Shown here: positions 36,401 through 44,585 of the stretch, one piece after another | Position numbering within the stretch: the stretch's first letter is position 1 | Layout: every line of letters begins with the position of its first letter | Assembly (NCBI RefSeq): GCF_014640555.1 | Contig: NZ_BMHE01000001.1 | Coordinates: 232,327-296,326, forward strand | Source of the DNA: Paenibacillus marchantiophytorum | GTDB taxonomy: Bacteria > Bacillota > Bacilli > Paenibacillales > NBRC-103111 | DNA length: 64,000 nt | Reading direction: 5' to 3' | Notes under the pieces: generated by a model | The model's input: the letters and a program-made list of their open reading frames with translations, nothing else | Told to the model about the DNA's origin: nothing | Databases searched by the model: none | Made by a program: the position numbers and the translations under genes

Positions 36401-37009
36401 CGAAGCTGACTTCAAATAGGCCGAGTTCGGAATCTGCTCAGCAAGCAGTGTCAGATAATCCTCGCCATCCAGATATTGACGTGCTAATTCCGCTTCAAAC
36501 TGGCGATAAACCAGTTGAATATCATGCATTTTATCCCGCAGCAACCCACTTTCTCCAAGTGCTGCTGCGCGTTTATTTTCATGATTCGTTAGCTGCTCAG
36601 CTGTGACGCAATAGCGCTTCATTTCCGTAAAAAGTTGATTGAGTCTGTCCACAAAACCCATCTGTTCAGCCGAATGTCCAAACAGTCGAAGCTTTTCTTT
36701 GTATTTATGTAAAATGCTCGTTAACAGCAGTTTCTTACCCGTATCATCAATCGGCAGCCTGGCTGTACCGCCCTCTTCCTGCATGACCCGCCACGCGAGT
36801 CGGTGAAAACTTAACACTTGGGCGCGAATCATCCCGCGAATCCCAGGATCTGAGACTAACGCATGCTCCGCTTGAAAAGTTGCCTGCTCAGGCACCAATA
36901 AAACGAGCGGATCGCCCTCAGGCTCCGCTGCCAACTGCTGCTTCATTTCTATTAAGCAACGTTCACTTTTGCCACTACCGGCTCTGCCGATTACGAATCG
37001 AATAGACAT
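33482..37009 (-). CDS. addB: ATP-dependent helicase/deoxyribonuclease subunit B
   Basis: 1175 residues from ATG 37009 (MSIRFVIGRAGSGKS). The earlier ATG at 37024 is part of the GAGGAGG ribosome binding site, so it is not the start. The N-terminal Walker A is followed by a degenerate helicase domain. A C-terminal RecB-type nuclease (LRVIDYKSSST) is framed by four Cys that hold a 4Fe-4S cluster: one in VACPFSHF and three in ACLHCSYKSIC. Partner of AddA; this subunit normally recognises the Chi-like sequence. Confidence 0.95.
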   Translation of the reverse strand: MSIRFVIGRAGSGKSERCLIEMKQQLAAEPEGDPLVLLVPEQATFQAEHALVSDPGIRGMIRAQVLSFHRLAWRVMQEEGGTARLPIDDTGKKLLLTSILHKYKEKLRLFGHSAEQMGFVDRLNQLFTEMKRYCVTAEQLTNHENKRAAALGESGLLRDKMHDIQLVYRQFEAELARQYLDGEDYLTLLAEQIPNSAYLKSASIWIDGFHGFTPQEFAVLGALFANCKQVTVTLCVDRELQAGDTPDELDLFHPTATTMVRMQNLIWQLGLEAAEVHHLAPENSPRYEDSPALGYLERHFDRRIGGAAHRYQPAALEKLSDQLVIKEAVHRRAEVEGAIRDMLQLVREQGVRWREIAVMVRNMEGYQDLLRAILTDHEIPHFFDQKRSVLHHPLVEFIRSALEVVLHNWHYDAVFRCVKTDLLIPGEAAYQRTELDKLENYVLAFGIQGYRWTDGKPWTFKFRANLEQAEDQLQEPTEELDALNTSKSWIVRPLLAFAKRLQQAKSVRDQVTALYDLLVMVQAPEKLEAWSQQAIHAGKPEKAREHGQMWDSVMDMLDQLVETMGEDDLSLELFNGLIETGMESMKLGLVPPSMDQLLIGSMDRTRSSGIRYAYILGVNDGVIPAQMAEKGVLTEAERTVLTDSGLPMADGSRRKLLDEQFIVYTSLMVPGKRLWMSYPLADEEGKSLLPSELIKQIRQLFPGTEAPLLLAEPSNETPAQEQAAYIAHPNQTISYLAVRMKHWMLGGRIDDLWWETYNWYANKPIWHMKLQSVVQALQYTNKEKGLSPRTSKLLYGQNLRASVSRMEKYVACPFSHFVSHGLRLQERRVYRLDAPDIGQLFHAALNQFVQKLQQDQLDWGSLTAEQCMERSAQVVDELAPRLQGEILLSSSRYAYIARKLKQVVGRAAVVLGEHAKHGQFEPLGLEIDFGPGKELPPLTFELENGCTMEIIGRIDRVDRAEGEQGVLLRVIDYKSSSTSLQLSEVYYGLSLQMLTYLDVIITHAEQWLGIAAKPAGVLYFHVHNPMLQQKNALDLDQIEKELRKRYKMKGLITADAEVAGLMDDELLKSAGHSQLIPVALKKDGSFYSTSSVATDEQWDTLRKYVRKQVKQIGTDITDGHVDINPYRLGKKTACLHCSYKSICQFDPLFEGNEVHVLKPRAKDQLWSELAHNVKA

Positions 37010-37104
37010 ACAGGGCCTCCTCATTGTTACTTCTCTATCTTTCCTATTCTATCATACTTTTGGTAGAAAAGAGGCGTGGCAGATGATGGGCTTGCAGACC
37101 AAAA

Positions 37105-37142
37105 AGCTGCAGCCTTCTCATTGAATTGAGTTGGCAGCAGCT
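37105..37142 (-). terminator. Terminator after the rRNA methyltransferase gene
   Basis: Inverted repeat AGCTGCAGCC/GGCAGCAGCT (one mismatch, 18-nt loop) with five T after the stem in minus-strand reading. About 95 nt past the stop. Confidence 0.6.
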
Positions 37143-37195
37143 ATCTAAATGCGAATGCGATTTATGAAAGGGGTAAATAAGCTCAGCGGCAGAGA

Positions 37196-37216
37196 TATAG
37201 CGTATCGTGGTTCCTC
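37196..37216 (+). repeat. Degenerate solo copy of the intergenic repeat motif
   Basis: TATAGCGTATCGTGGTTCCTC compares with ATAGCG-N2-CTGTAGTTCCCT of the composite arrays. Single copy, no partner at 51 bp, just downstream of the methyltransferase stop. Confidence 0.45.
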
Positions 37217-37235
37217 TTTCAGCCGGAGCTGGCGA

Positions 37236-38612
37236 TTATTTGCTCCGCACCTCAAAGATCGCGAATTTCAAATAATGTCCCTCATCCACACCGAGGATAC
37301 GGGGATGATCCATACCGGCTTCGCGGAATTCGATGAGGCGCAAGAGTTTGCCTGCATCTGTTGCAGCCGCATGAATCGTCTCCAGAAACAATTCAGGATG
37401 CATGTGATACGAGCAGCTAGCGGTGACCAGATAGCCGCCTTCATTCACTAGCTTCATACCGTGCAAGTTAATATCTTTGTAGCCGCGGCACGCGCCTTCG
37501 ACGGCGCTTTTCGTTTTGGCGAAAGCCGGCGGATCCAGGATGACGACATCCCAAGTGCGGCCACCAGCGGCAACTGGTTTTGATGTGTCCACTTTGGCTG
37601 CCCCACTCCCGCTGCCGGCGTTAGCACGAACTTTGCGCTCATCTAGACCTTTGACCTGTGTGCGCAAATATTCAAAAGCATCTGCGACGACGAACTCCAC
37701 GCGGTCTTCAAAGCCGTTCAGAGCCACATTCGTTCTCGCGCTTTCGATGGCATGCTCAGAGATATCCAAGCACGTCACTTTTTTCGCGCCGAATTTGCAG
37801 GCATTGAGCGTGAAGCTTCCCGTATGGGAGAAGCATTCCAAGACGGAAGCGCCATCCCAATGCTGGAATGTAACCACTTTGCCATTGGCGTTAACCGGAA
37901 GCGTCTGTTTAGTGCCATTTTCCTCGATTTCTTGCAGAGCGATCCCACTGCGATGGCCCCATCCTGTCATCAAAGGAGCTATTGCTGCTCGATTCTCTCT
38001 TTGATCAAAGAAATAGCCGGTTTTCTGACCTTCTTCGATATCGACACGAATACGCAGGCCGTTCTCCCAAATATCCACATGCTTGGAGCACTCGCCATAA
38101 AGTAAACCCTTGGTCTGTTTCAGCCCTTCAAGCTCACGGATCGGCACGTCGCTGCGCTCATAGATGCCTTTAGGATTCATGACTTGAACTAAAGCATTAA
38201 CGATCTGCTCTCTGCAGCGATCCATCCCCATCGTCAGAATCTGAACGACTAGTGTGTCCTCGAATTTATCAACGATAAGTCCTGGTAAAAAGTCCGCTTC
38301 CCCATACACCAATCGATACGATTGCGCGCCTTTTACGAAGCGGGAGCGATGCTGGTAGCAGCGTGTGAATCTCTCCACGAAAAACTCAGTTGTCATCGCT
38401 TCAAGCGGTTTATAGGAGACGATTCGAACTGTAATTTGCGATGCCTCGTTAAAATAACCTGTTGCCAAATATTGCCCTTGATACGTTTGAACTGGGACAA
38501 GTTGCCCTGGCTCAATCTCTCCGTCTACACGTTCGATTTCACTTTTGTACACCCAGGGATGACCTTGCTCCAAACGAGGTTTGCGTTTTTTAAATAGAAA
38601 TACTACTGCCAT
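37236..38612 (-). CDS. Class I SAM-dependent rRNA methyltransferase (RlmI/YwbD-like)
   Basis: 458 residues from ATG 38612 (MAVVFLFKKRKPRLEQGHPWVYKSEI), chosen by homology; no strong ribosome binding site is visible. An N-terminal PUA domain precedes a Rossmann methyltransferase with the cofactor region VLECFSHTGSFTLNA and catalytic VVILDPPAFAKTK. The RlmI family makes 5-methylcytidine in 23S rRNA. Two insertions lengthen it over typical members of about 395 residues; one is a Gly/Ala/Ser-rich linker (RANAGSGSGAAKVDTSK) just before the catalytic motif. It is divergent from the Na/Pi cotransporter-like gene. Confidence 0.85.
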   Translation of the reverse strand: MAVVFLFKKRKPRLEQGHPWVYKSEIERVDGEIEPGQLVPVQTYQGQYLATGYFNEASQITVRIVSYKPLEAMTTEFFVERFTRCYQHRSRFVKGAQSYRLVYGEADFLPGLIVDKFEDTLVVQILTMGMDRCREQIVNALVQVMNPKGIYERSDVPIRELEGLKQTKGLLYGECSKHVDIWENGLRIRVDIEEGQKTGYFFDQRENRAAIAPLMTGWGHRSGIALQEIEENGTKQTLPVNANGKVVTFQHWDGASVLECFSHTGSFTLNACKFGAKKVTCLDISEHAIESARTNVALNGFEDRVEFVVADAFEYLRTQVKGLDERKVRANAGSGSGAAKVDTSKPVAAGGRTWDVVILDPPAFAKTKSAVEGACRGYKDINLHGMKLVNEGGYLVTASCSYHMHPELFLETIHAAATDAGKLLRLIEFREAGMDHPRILGVDEGHYLKFAIFEVRSK

Positions 38613-38734
38613 GGTGATCTTAGCCGTCCTTTGCGTGAACCCGTTCACTCTCGCTAGCTTGCTTGTCATGCTTGTCTGTACGGTCACATATATTGGTTGA
38701 AAAAAGTAGTTCGCTCACGAAGGAGACCTCTACG

Positions 38735-39703
38735 ATGTTAAATACAATTATCGTGCCTGTGTTAACAGGCTTAGCTTTGTTTCTTTTTGGAATGAAGCTG
38801 ATGGAAAGCGCGCTTCAATCCTGGGCAGGCCCACGCCTCCAGCTGTGGCTGGAGCGATTTACCCGCACGCCGCTGCGCGGCCTCGCCACGGGCACCGTGC
38901 TCACGGCGGCGCTGCAGAGCAGCACCGCCATTACCGTAATAGCCATCGGCCTCGTCGGCGCTGGCGTCCTGACCTTCCCGAGAACGCTCGGCGTCATTCT
39001 CGGCACGAACATCGGCACGTGCCTCACCACCGAGCTGATCGGACTCAGCCTCGGAGGCATCGGCGTGCCGATCCTGCTCGCAAGTGCTGGCGTCTGGCTC
39101 GCCAGCTGGCTTGCCGGACCCTTGCGTCCTTCTGCGACGCAAGGGCCCCTGCGCAGCATCCGCTACGGATCGCTGGCGGTCTCTGGCTTTGCTCTCGTGC
39201 TGCTCGGCATCGAGATCATGCAAACCATCGGGCCTGCGCTGCAGTCCCGCGGGCTCTTCGCCTGGTTCGTGCAGGAAGCGCAAACCAGTCTGCTGTGGGG
39301 CATCATCGCAGGCGCAGTCGTCACCGCGCTAGTCCACAGCAGCGCTGCGGTCATTGCGATGGCTATGGGCCTCGCCGCGGTGCAAGGCATCCCCGTCGAG
39401 CTTGGCGTTGCCATTACCATCGGTGCCAATGTAGGCACCTGTGTAACGGCGCTGATCGCCGGGATGAGCAGCTCACGCGCCGGACGATACGTCGCCTGGT
39501 CGCATATCCTCCTGAATGTCGGAGGCGCAGTGCTCTTTTACCCGTTTATCCACCAGCTCGTCAGCCTTTCAGCCCTGCTCGCCAATGATGCGTCCGAGCA
39601 AATCGCCAGATCCCAAACGATCTTCAATGTCGCTTGCTCCTTGCTGGCCCTGCCGCTCTGTTATCTTAATATGTGGAAGCGCCTTGAGTTCCGTTCACAA
39701 TAG
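38735..39703 (+). CDS. Na/Pi cotransporter family protein (NptA/PhoU-less type)
   Basis: 322 residues from ATG 38735 (AAGGAG site). Eight or so membrane segments, with the two family repeats marked by [14 protein letters not shown] and [14 protein letters not shown], each followed by a glycine-rich GTNIGTC or GANVGTC segment. These pseudo-symmetric QSS motifs form the sodium/phosphate site in NptA and type II cotransporters. The C-terminal PhoU-like domain of longer members is missing. The gene is the only plus-strand one between 5 and 44 kb, is markedly GC-rich, and overlaps deoC tail to tail by 38 bp. Confidence 0.86.
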   Translation: MLNTIIVPVLTGLALFLFGMKLMESALQSWAGPRLQLWLERFTRTPLRGLATGTVLTAALQSSTAITVIAIGLVGAGVLTFPRTLGVILGTNIGTCLTTELIGLSLGGIGVPILLASAGVWLASWLAGPLRPSATQGPLRSIRYGSLAVSGFALVLLGIEIMQTIGPALQSRGLFAWFVQEAQTSLLWGIIAGAVVTALVHSSAAVIAMAMGLAAVQGIPVELGVAITIGANVGTCVTALIAGMSSSRAGRYVAWSHILLNVGGAVLFYPFIHQLVSLSALLANDASEQIARSQTIFNVACSLLALPLCYLNMWKRLEFRSQ

Positions 39704-40349
39704 CTACACCGGAGCTGGTTCCTAATCTTGTTGCGCCGGCTTCGATCATCGCGATAGCAGTTTGCAAATCTCTTACGCCACCGGATGCTTTGACACCAAT
39801 CGTATCGGATACGTTGTGACGCATCAAGCGAACATCTTCCACAGTCGCTCCGCCTGGGCCAAAACCTGTCGATGTTTTCACGAAATGAGCGCCTGCTTCT
39901 TCCGACAAACGGCATGCTGCGGCTTTCTGCTCATCATTCAGGAAGCCCGTTTCCATAATCACTTTGACGATGGCTTTGCCTTTTACTGCATCCACAACTT
40001 GCTTAATGTCAGAGCGAACAGCGTCATGCTGGCCTTCAAGCAATAATCCGATCGGCAGCACCGTGTCAATCTCAGCTGCGCCATTTTCCACAGCTTTGGC
40101 CGCTTCGTAAGCTTTCACTTCACTTAAGCTTGCGCCAAGCGGAAATCCAACAACAGCAGCGACTTTCACTCCTGTGCCTTCGAGCGCTTTGGCAGCTGTC
40201 GCGACGAACTGTGAATTTACACAAACGCTAAAAAATTGATGCTGCGCTGCTTCCTCGCACAATGTATGAATGGCAGCTGAACTTGCGTTCGGTTTTAACA
40301 ACGTATGATCAATATATTTCGCAATTTCCTTTGCGCTTAATGTAGCCAT
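39666..40349 (-). CDS. deoC: Deoxyribose-phosphate aldolase
   Basis: 227 residues from ATG 40349 (AGAGGTGC site; the frame extends further but with no site and a non-homologous leader). TIM barrel with the Schiff-base lysine in [15 protein letters not shown] context ([11 protein letters not shown]) and [12 protein letters not shown]. It cleaves 2-deoxyribose-5-phosphate to acetaldehyde and glyceraldehyde-3-phosphate in nucleoside catabolism. The 3' end overlaps the convergent transporter gene by 38 bp. Confidence 0.95.
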   Translation of the reverse strand: MATLSAKEIAKYIDHTLLKPNASSAAIHTLCEEAAQHQFFSVCVNSQFVATAAKALEGTGVKVAAVVGFPLGASLSEVKAYEAAKAVENGAAEIDTVLPIGLLLEGQHDAVRSDIKQVVDAVKGKAIVKVIMETGFLNDEQKAAACRLSEEAGAHFVKTSTGFGPGGATVEDVRLMRHNVSDTIGVKASGGVRDLQTAIAMIEAGATRLGTSSGVAIVNGTQGASTY

Positions 40350-40403
40350 AGAAAAGCACCTCTTTACGTATTTTGGTTTGATTAGGGGGCATCCTTCAAG
40401 TAG

Positions 40404-40458
40404 AAAACCTCTATCGTAGTCATTCGGGAATGAGCGACCACGCTTAGAGGTAGGTTTT
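40404..40458 (-). terminator. Extended hairpin between mtaB and deoC
   Basis: Outer arms AAAACCTCTA/TAGAGGTAGGTTTT enclose an inner TCATTC-GG-GAATGA hairpin. There is only a short T stretch on the minus strand after it, so it may be a weak terminator or a structured leader before deoC. Confidence 0.45.
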
Positions 40459-40473
40459 ATCGCTGAAAATATT

Positions 40474-41814
40474 TTAAAAATTAACAACTGCAGCTGTTTC
40501 CATCACACGAACCAACTGCCCCTTGCTTTCATTAACACCGGCTTCTGTCACTTTCACTCGGCATACTTGGCCGATCATGTCTTCAGAACCCTCGAATACC
40601 AACTGAACATAATTATCCGAGTATCCGCTGTATAAACCGCTGTCAGGAGCACCTTTGTAAGCACGTTCAGGGATAACTTCCAGCACGTCACCCACGAATT
40701 TCTGCGCATAAGCCAACTGCATCTTCTCTGAAAGATCAATCAACTCATGAACGCGCACATTCTTCAGCTCTTCATCTACTTGATCTTCCATGCGCGCAGC
40801 AGGCGTGCCTGTCCGCTTGGAATAAGGGAATACATGCATCTCAGAGAATTTCATACGCTCCATGAAGGCTAAGCCCTCGCGGAACATTTCCTCTGTCTCG
40901 CCGGGGAACCCGACAATGACGTCCGTTGTAATCGCAACATCCGGCATAATTTCGTGCAGACGCTCAATTTTCCCGGCAAATTCAGCCGTTGTATATTTTC
41001 TGCGCATCCGAGCCAGAACTTGGTCATCCCCAGCTTGCAGCGGGATATGCAGATGACGGCACATTTTGTCAGACGACTTCAAAACTTCAATGACTTCATC
41101 TGTGATTTGGCTGGCTTCGATGGACGAAATTCGAATTCGTTTCAATCCTTCGACTTTATCCAGATCCCACAGCAGTTTCGCCAAGCTGTAATCCTCAATA
41201 TCTTCGCCATAACCGCCCGTATGGATACCCGTCAGGACGATCTCCTGATATCCTGCCGCCACTAACTGTCTAGCTTGCGCTATGACGCTTTGCGGCTCAC
41301 GGCTGCGCATCAGGCCCCGCGACCATGGAATAATGCAGAAGGTGCAGAAATTGTTGCAGCCTTCTTGAATTTTCAGAAACGCCCTCGTCCGATCTGCGAA
41401 ATCAGGGACATCCAATTCCTCAAACTGCCGTGTTTTCATGATATTGCGAACCGCATTAATCGGCTGACGATCCTGCTCGAATTGCTTGATCAAGGGAAGA
41501 ATTTTCTCGCGATCCTGTGTCCCAATGACCATATCTACGCCCGGAATCGCCATAATTTCCGCAGGTGACGTTTGTGCATAACAGCCAGTTACCGCAACAA
41601 TCGCTTCCGGATTCCGGCGAATTGCCCGACGAATCATCTGTCTGCTCTTCTTGTCCCCTGTATTTGTAACGGTACATGTGTTAACGACATACACATCCGC
41701 GGTCTGTTCGAAGTCAACCTGCTCATAACCCTCATTTTTGAATAACTGCCAAATGGCCTCTGTATCATAGAAATTCACTTTGCATCCTAATGTATGAAAC
41801 GCTACCGTTGCCAT
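40474..41814 (-). CDS. mtaB: tRNA t6A37 methylthiotransferase
   Basis: 446-residue radical SAM enzyme of the MiaB family: N-terminal cluster Cys in [12 protein letters not shown] and VNTCTVTN, the radical SAM motif [17 protein letters not shown] and a C-terminal TRAM domain. It converts t6A37 to ms2t6A37 in tRNA-Lys. It follows rsmE by 5 nt, as in the Bacillus order prmA-rsmE-mtaB; there rpsU comes next, but here about 39 kb intervene. Confidence 0.95.
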   Translation of the reverse strand: MATVAFHTLGCKVNFYDTEAIWQLFKNEGYEQVDFEQTADVYVVNTCTVTNTGDKKSRQMIRRAIRRNPEAIVAVTGCYAQTSPAEIMAIPGVDMVIGTQDREKILPLIKQFEQDRQPINAVRNIMKTRQFEELDVPDFADRTRAFLKIQEGCNNFCTFCIIPWSRGLMRSREPQSVIAQARQLVAAGYQEIVLTGIHTGGYGEDIEDYSLAKLLWDLDKVEGLKRIRISSIEASQITDEVIEVLKSSDKMCRHLHIPLQAGDDQVLARMRRKYTTAEFAGKIERLHEIMPDVAITTDVIVGFPGETEEMFREGLAFMERMKFSEMHVFPYSKRTGTPAARMEDQVDEELKNVRVHELIDLSEKMQLAYAQKFVGDVLEVIPERAYKGAPDSGLYSGYSDNYVQLVFEGSEDMIGQVCRVKVTEAGVNESKGQLVRVMETAAVVNF

Positions 41815-41819
41815 AACGC

Positions 41820-42587
41820 TTATCCTCCCATCTCTCCGGTTTCATAGAAAAGACACGTAAGTCCTACCATCGCAGCAGTCTCCGTGCGTAAAATACGTGA
41901 TCCCAGCGACACCGATTGAAATCCTGCCTCTTCAGCTTGCACGATTTCCTGTTCGGTAAATCCGCCTTCCGGCCCTACTGCGATCACGACTTGTTGTCCT
42001 GGTCCCAATTTACCTTGGGCTAGCGCCTGTTGAATGGCCGGCCTTAGTTGCTGTCCATCTTCTTTCTCGTAACAAATCCAAGCCACATCGGCTTCTTTCG
42101 CCCGCTGCAGCAGTTGCTTCCAAGAATGCACCGACTCGACTTGCGGAACGCGATTCCGATGCGCTTGTTCGGCAGCTTCCTTGGCAATTTTTTGCCAACG
42201 TTCAGAACGCTTGGCTTCTTTCTTGGCATCATACTGCACAATCGTTCGATCCGATAAAAAAGGAAGAAACCGGGCTGCCCCGATCTCGGTCCCTTTTTGA
42301 ATAATCACTTCCATCTTGTCGCCTTTCGGCAAGCTCTGCGCAATCCACACCTGAACGGCCGCTTCCGCGTCCATCGTCAGCTCTTCCACAATTTCCGCAG
42401 TAACGCGTCCTTTGTCCAGCTCCGCAATACGCACAAGCACCTCACGGTCCACACCATTGCTGCATATAACTTTGTCGCCGATTTCTGCGCGCATGACTCT
42501 CGCCAAATGATGGGCGTCGTCGCCCTCGATGGTGACGGTCTGTGTCGTCAGATGAAACTGCTCAGGCGGGAGAAAATATCGCTGCAT
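41820..42587 (-). CDS. rsmE: 16S rRNA m3U1498 methyltransferase
   Basis: 255 residues from ATG 42587 (GAGAGG site 8 nt upstream). SPOUT-class methyltransferase: N-terminal PUA-like part (MQRYFLPPEQF...GDDAHHLARVMRAEIGD) and a C-terminal knot with VVIAVGPEGGFTEQEI and SLGSRILRTETAAM. It methylates U1498 of 16S rRNA. Cotranscribed with mtaB. Confidence 0.94.
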   Translation of the reverse strand: MQRYFLPPEQFHLTTQTVTIEGDDAHHLARVMRAEIGDKVICSNGVDREVLVRIAELDKGRVTAEIVEELTMDAEAAVQVWIAQSLPKGDKMEVIIQKGTEIGAARFLPFLSDRTIVQYDAKKEAKRSERWQKIAKEAAEQAHRNRVPQVESVHSWKQLLQRAKEADVAWICYEKEDGQQLRPAIQQALAQGKLGPGQQVVIAVGPEGGFTEQEIVQAEEAGFQSVSLGSRILRTETAAMVGLTCLFYETGEMGG

Positions 42588-42691
42588 AGTTAAAGCCTCT
42601 CTATCTACGTTCATGTCTGTGATTAATGGAAAGTTCCACTCACCATCATACCTTTTTTGGTCATGAAAATCTACCTTGGGTTATTGTGAGC

Positions 42692-43363
42692 TTACATACC
42701 TAGAATCCAATTAATGGGCATTGATAATAACCGAATAATATCCGAACCTAAGCTTAAATAGGGATCCAGCGTCACTTGTCGCAGAGGTCTTACAAACACA
42801 ACCAGCAGAAAAATAACGGATGCCCACTGCTCAAACTTTTGCAAGGATTCACTATATCTCAGATCGACTAAATCTTGAATAATCCGGTAGCCATCTAATG
42901 GCGGGATTGGAATCAAGTTAAATAGAAACAAAGTGATATTAATACTTAACATCAATTTTAAAAAAAGAATAATCGCTTTCAAACTTCCACTGGATATGCC
43001 TTCCAACCAGCCATACTTTTGTAGCAAGACAGCAACAAATATCGTGATAAATGCCAAAATCAAGTTGCTTATCGGTCCTGCTGCCGTTACGATAATCCCC
43101 ATCAAACGAGGATTCTTGAAATTAGCGCGATTGACCGGAACAGGCTTCGCCCAACCAAATCCAGCAATTAACAGCATGATCGTTCCGAACAAATCCAAAT
43201 GAACCATCGGATTCAAGGAAACTCTTCCGAACTGGTATGCGGTGGAATCTCCTAACTTGTAAGCACTGTACGCATGCGCAAACTCATGAACCGTAAAGGA
43301 AATCACGAGAACAAGAATGACAAACGGCAGCGTACTCCAATCATAAAATAATAATCCGCCCAT
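42692..43363 (-). CDS. Site-2 protease family protein (peptidase M50)
   Basis: 223 residues, about six membrane segments. Zinc-binding HEFAHAY near residue 27 and a second metal-ligand segment NLIPIPPLDGYRI near 150 identify an intramembrane metalloprotease of the YwhC/RseP-like M50 group without PDZ domain. The substrate is unknown. It lies 10 nt after prmA and is probably cotranscribed with it. In Bacillus this position between prmA and rsmE is empty. Confidence 0.88.
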   Translation of the reverse strand: MGGLLFYDWSTLPFVILVLVISFTVHEFAHAYSAYKLGDSTAYQFGRVSLNPMVHLDLFGTIMLLIAGFGWAKPVPVNRANFKNPRLMGIIVTAAGPISNLILAFITIFVAVLLQKYGWLEGISSGSLKAIILFLKLMLSINITLFLFNLIPIPPLDGYRIIQDLVDLRYSESLQKFEQWASVIFLLVVFVRPLRQVTLDPYLSLGSDIIRLLSMPINWILGM

Positions 43364-43373
43364 AGCGTGGCAC

Positions 43374-44348
43374 CTACAGCTTTCTAGCTACGATCACAAC
43401 CCAATTCGAATCATAGTTTTTCTCTACAATTGTGAATTTAGCTGCAGTCAGCGCTTTTTCTACATCCGCTTCCTTATTGGCAATAATCCCTGACGTAATG
43501 TAATACCCGCCTTGCTCCAGCACTTCATACACATCATCAACGAAAAGCACGATCACTTCGGCCAAAATATTAGCCACAACCAGTTGCACTGGAATGGCAA
43601 CACCAAGCTGAGCCGCATCTTCGGTTTCACTTTCTTTCAATACGCCTAGCAAATCACTCAATTTTACCGTAATTTTGTCTTCCAGTTCGTTCTGTTTGGT
43701 GTTATCCAGCGCGCTAGTGACAGCGACAGGATCCAAATCTACAGCCAGCACATGTTTCGCGCCTAACTTGGCAGCCGCGATGGACAGAATGCCTGATCCG
43801 GTTCCAACATCAATGACATCGTCCCCAGGCTTCATAACTTTCTCTAATGTTTTTAGACATAACGACGTTGTCGCATGAGTCCCCGTACCGAACGCCATCC
43901 CTGGATCAAGTTCCAGAATCAACTCGCCAGGCGAAGCTGTGTAATCCTCCCATGTCGGTTTGATCGTCAAACGATCGGTTACCCGAATGGGTTTGAAGTA
44001 CTGTTTCCACGCATGCGCCCAATCTTCATCATCCACTTCTCGCAGTTCGAAAGTCGGATTGCCCGTATCAATATCGAACTCGGTCAGTTGTGCTACGGAC
44101 GCCCTCAAATTAGCCATAAGCGGTTCCATATCTATACCATGGTAGAAATAACCTTTAATCACGGCTCTACCTTCCGGAATATCGTTAAACGGCGTCTCGT
44201 ACAATTGGCCAAAAGAGGTGTCTCTCTCTTTGTTTAACGTACCTGATTCCTCAATCGATACGCCCCCGGCACCCAATTCATGAACAAAATTCGTAATCAT
44301 TTCTATTGCTTCTTCTGTCGTATGTACGGTTACTTCTTGCCAAAGCAT
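43374..44348 (-). CDS. prmA: Ribosomal protein L11 methyltransferase
   Basis: 324 residues with the cofactor motif VIDVGTGSGILSIAAAKLGA, the substrate-side MAFGTGTHATTSLCL and VVANILAEVI, all characteristic of PrmA. It trimethylates ribosomal protein L11. Full length for the family. First gene of a prmA-M50-rsmE-mtaB run; in Bacillus it follows dnaJ directly. Confidence 0.95.
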   Translation of the reverse strand: MLWQEVTVHTTEEAIEMITNFVHELGAGGVSIEESGTLNKERDTSFGQLYETPFNDIPEGRAVIKGYFYHGIDMEPLMANLRASVAQLTEFDIDTGNPTFELREVDDEDWAHAWKQYFKPIRVTDRLTIKPTWEDYTASPGELILELDPGMAFGTGTHATTSLCLKTLEKVMKPGDDVIDVGTGSGILSIAAAKLGAKHVLAVDLDPVAVTSALDNTKQNELEDKITVKLSDLLGVLKESETEDAAQLGVAIPVQLVVANILAEVIVLFVDDVYEVLEQGGYYITSGIIANKEADVEKALTAAKFTIVEKNYDSNWVVIVARKL

Positions 44349-44385
44349 TCTTCGTGCTCCTCCTGTCGGTTATACCTTTGCCTAT

Positions 44386-44407
44386 AAAAAGCCCTATAGG
44401 GCTATTT
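44386..44407 (-). terminator. Terminator-like hairpin in the prmA leader
   Basis: Perfect 12-bp palindrome GCCCTATAGGGC. In minus-strand reading it forms AGCCC-TATA-GGGCT followed by TTTTTAT, which has the look of an intrinsic terminator, 38 nt before the prmA start codon. Confidence 0.5.
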
Positions 44408-44418
44408 TCACAATGTTT

Positions 44419-44447
44419 ATTGTACTACACTTCGCTTCATGGGTAAA
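44419..44447 (-). promoter_or_regulatory. Candidate promoter of the prmA operon
   Basis: Minus strand TTTACC (44447-44442), 17-nt spacer, TACAAT (44424-44419). Transcription from it would run through the terminator-like hairpin at 44386-44407. Confidence 0.45.
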
Positions 44448-44585
44448 ATAGGTACCTTTTTGAAAGCGCTATAAACTATTTTCGAAAACCTAACACCTTC
44501 TTAATAACTTCGTGATAATTTAAAAAAGTAGTTATTCCTACCCGCTATGAGCAAGTCCTATTTCAATCCAGAATGGAGTTTTACT

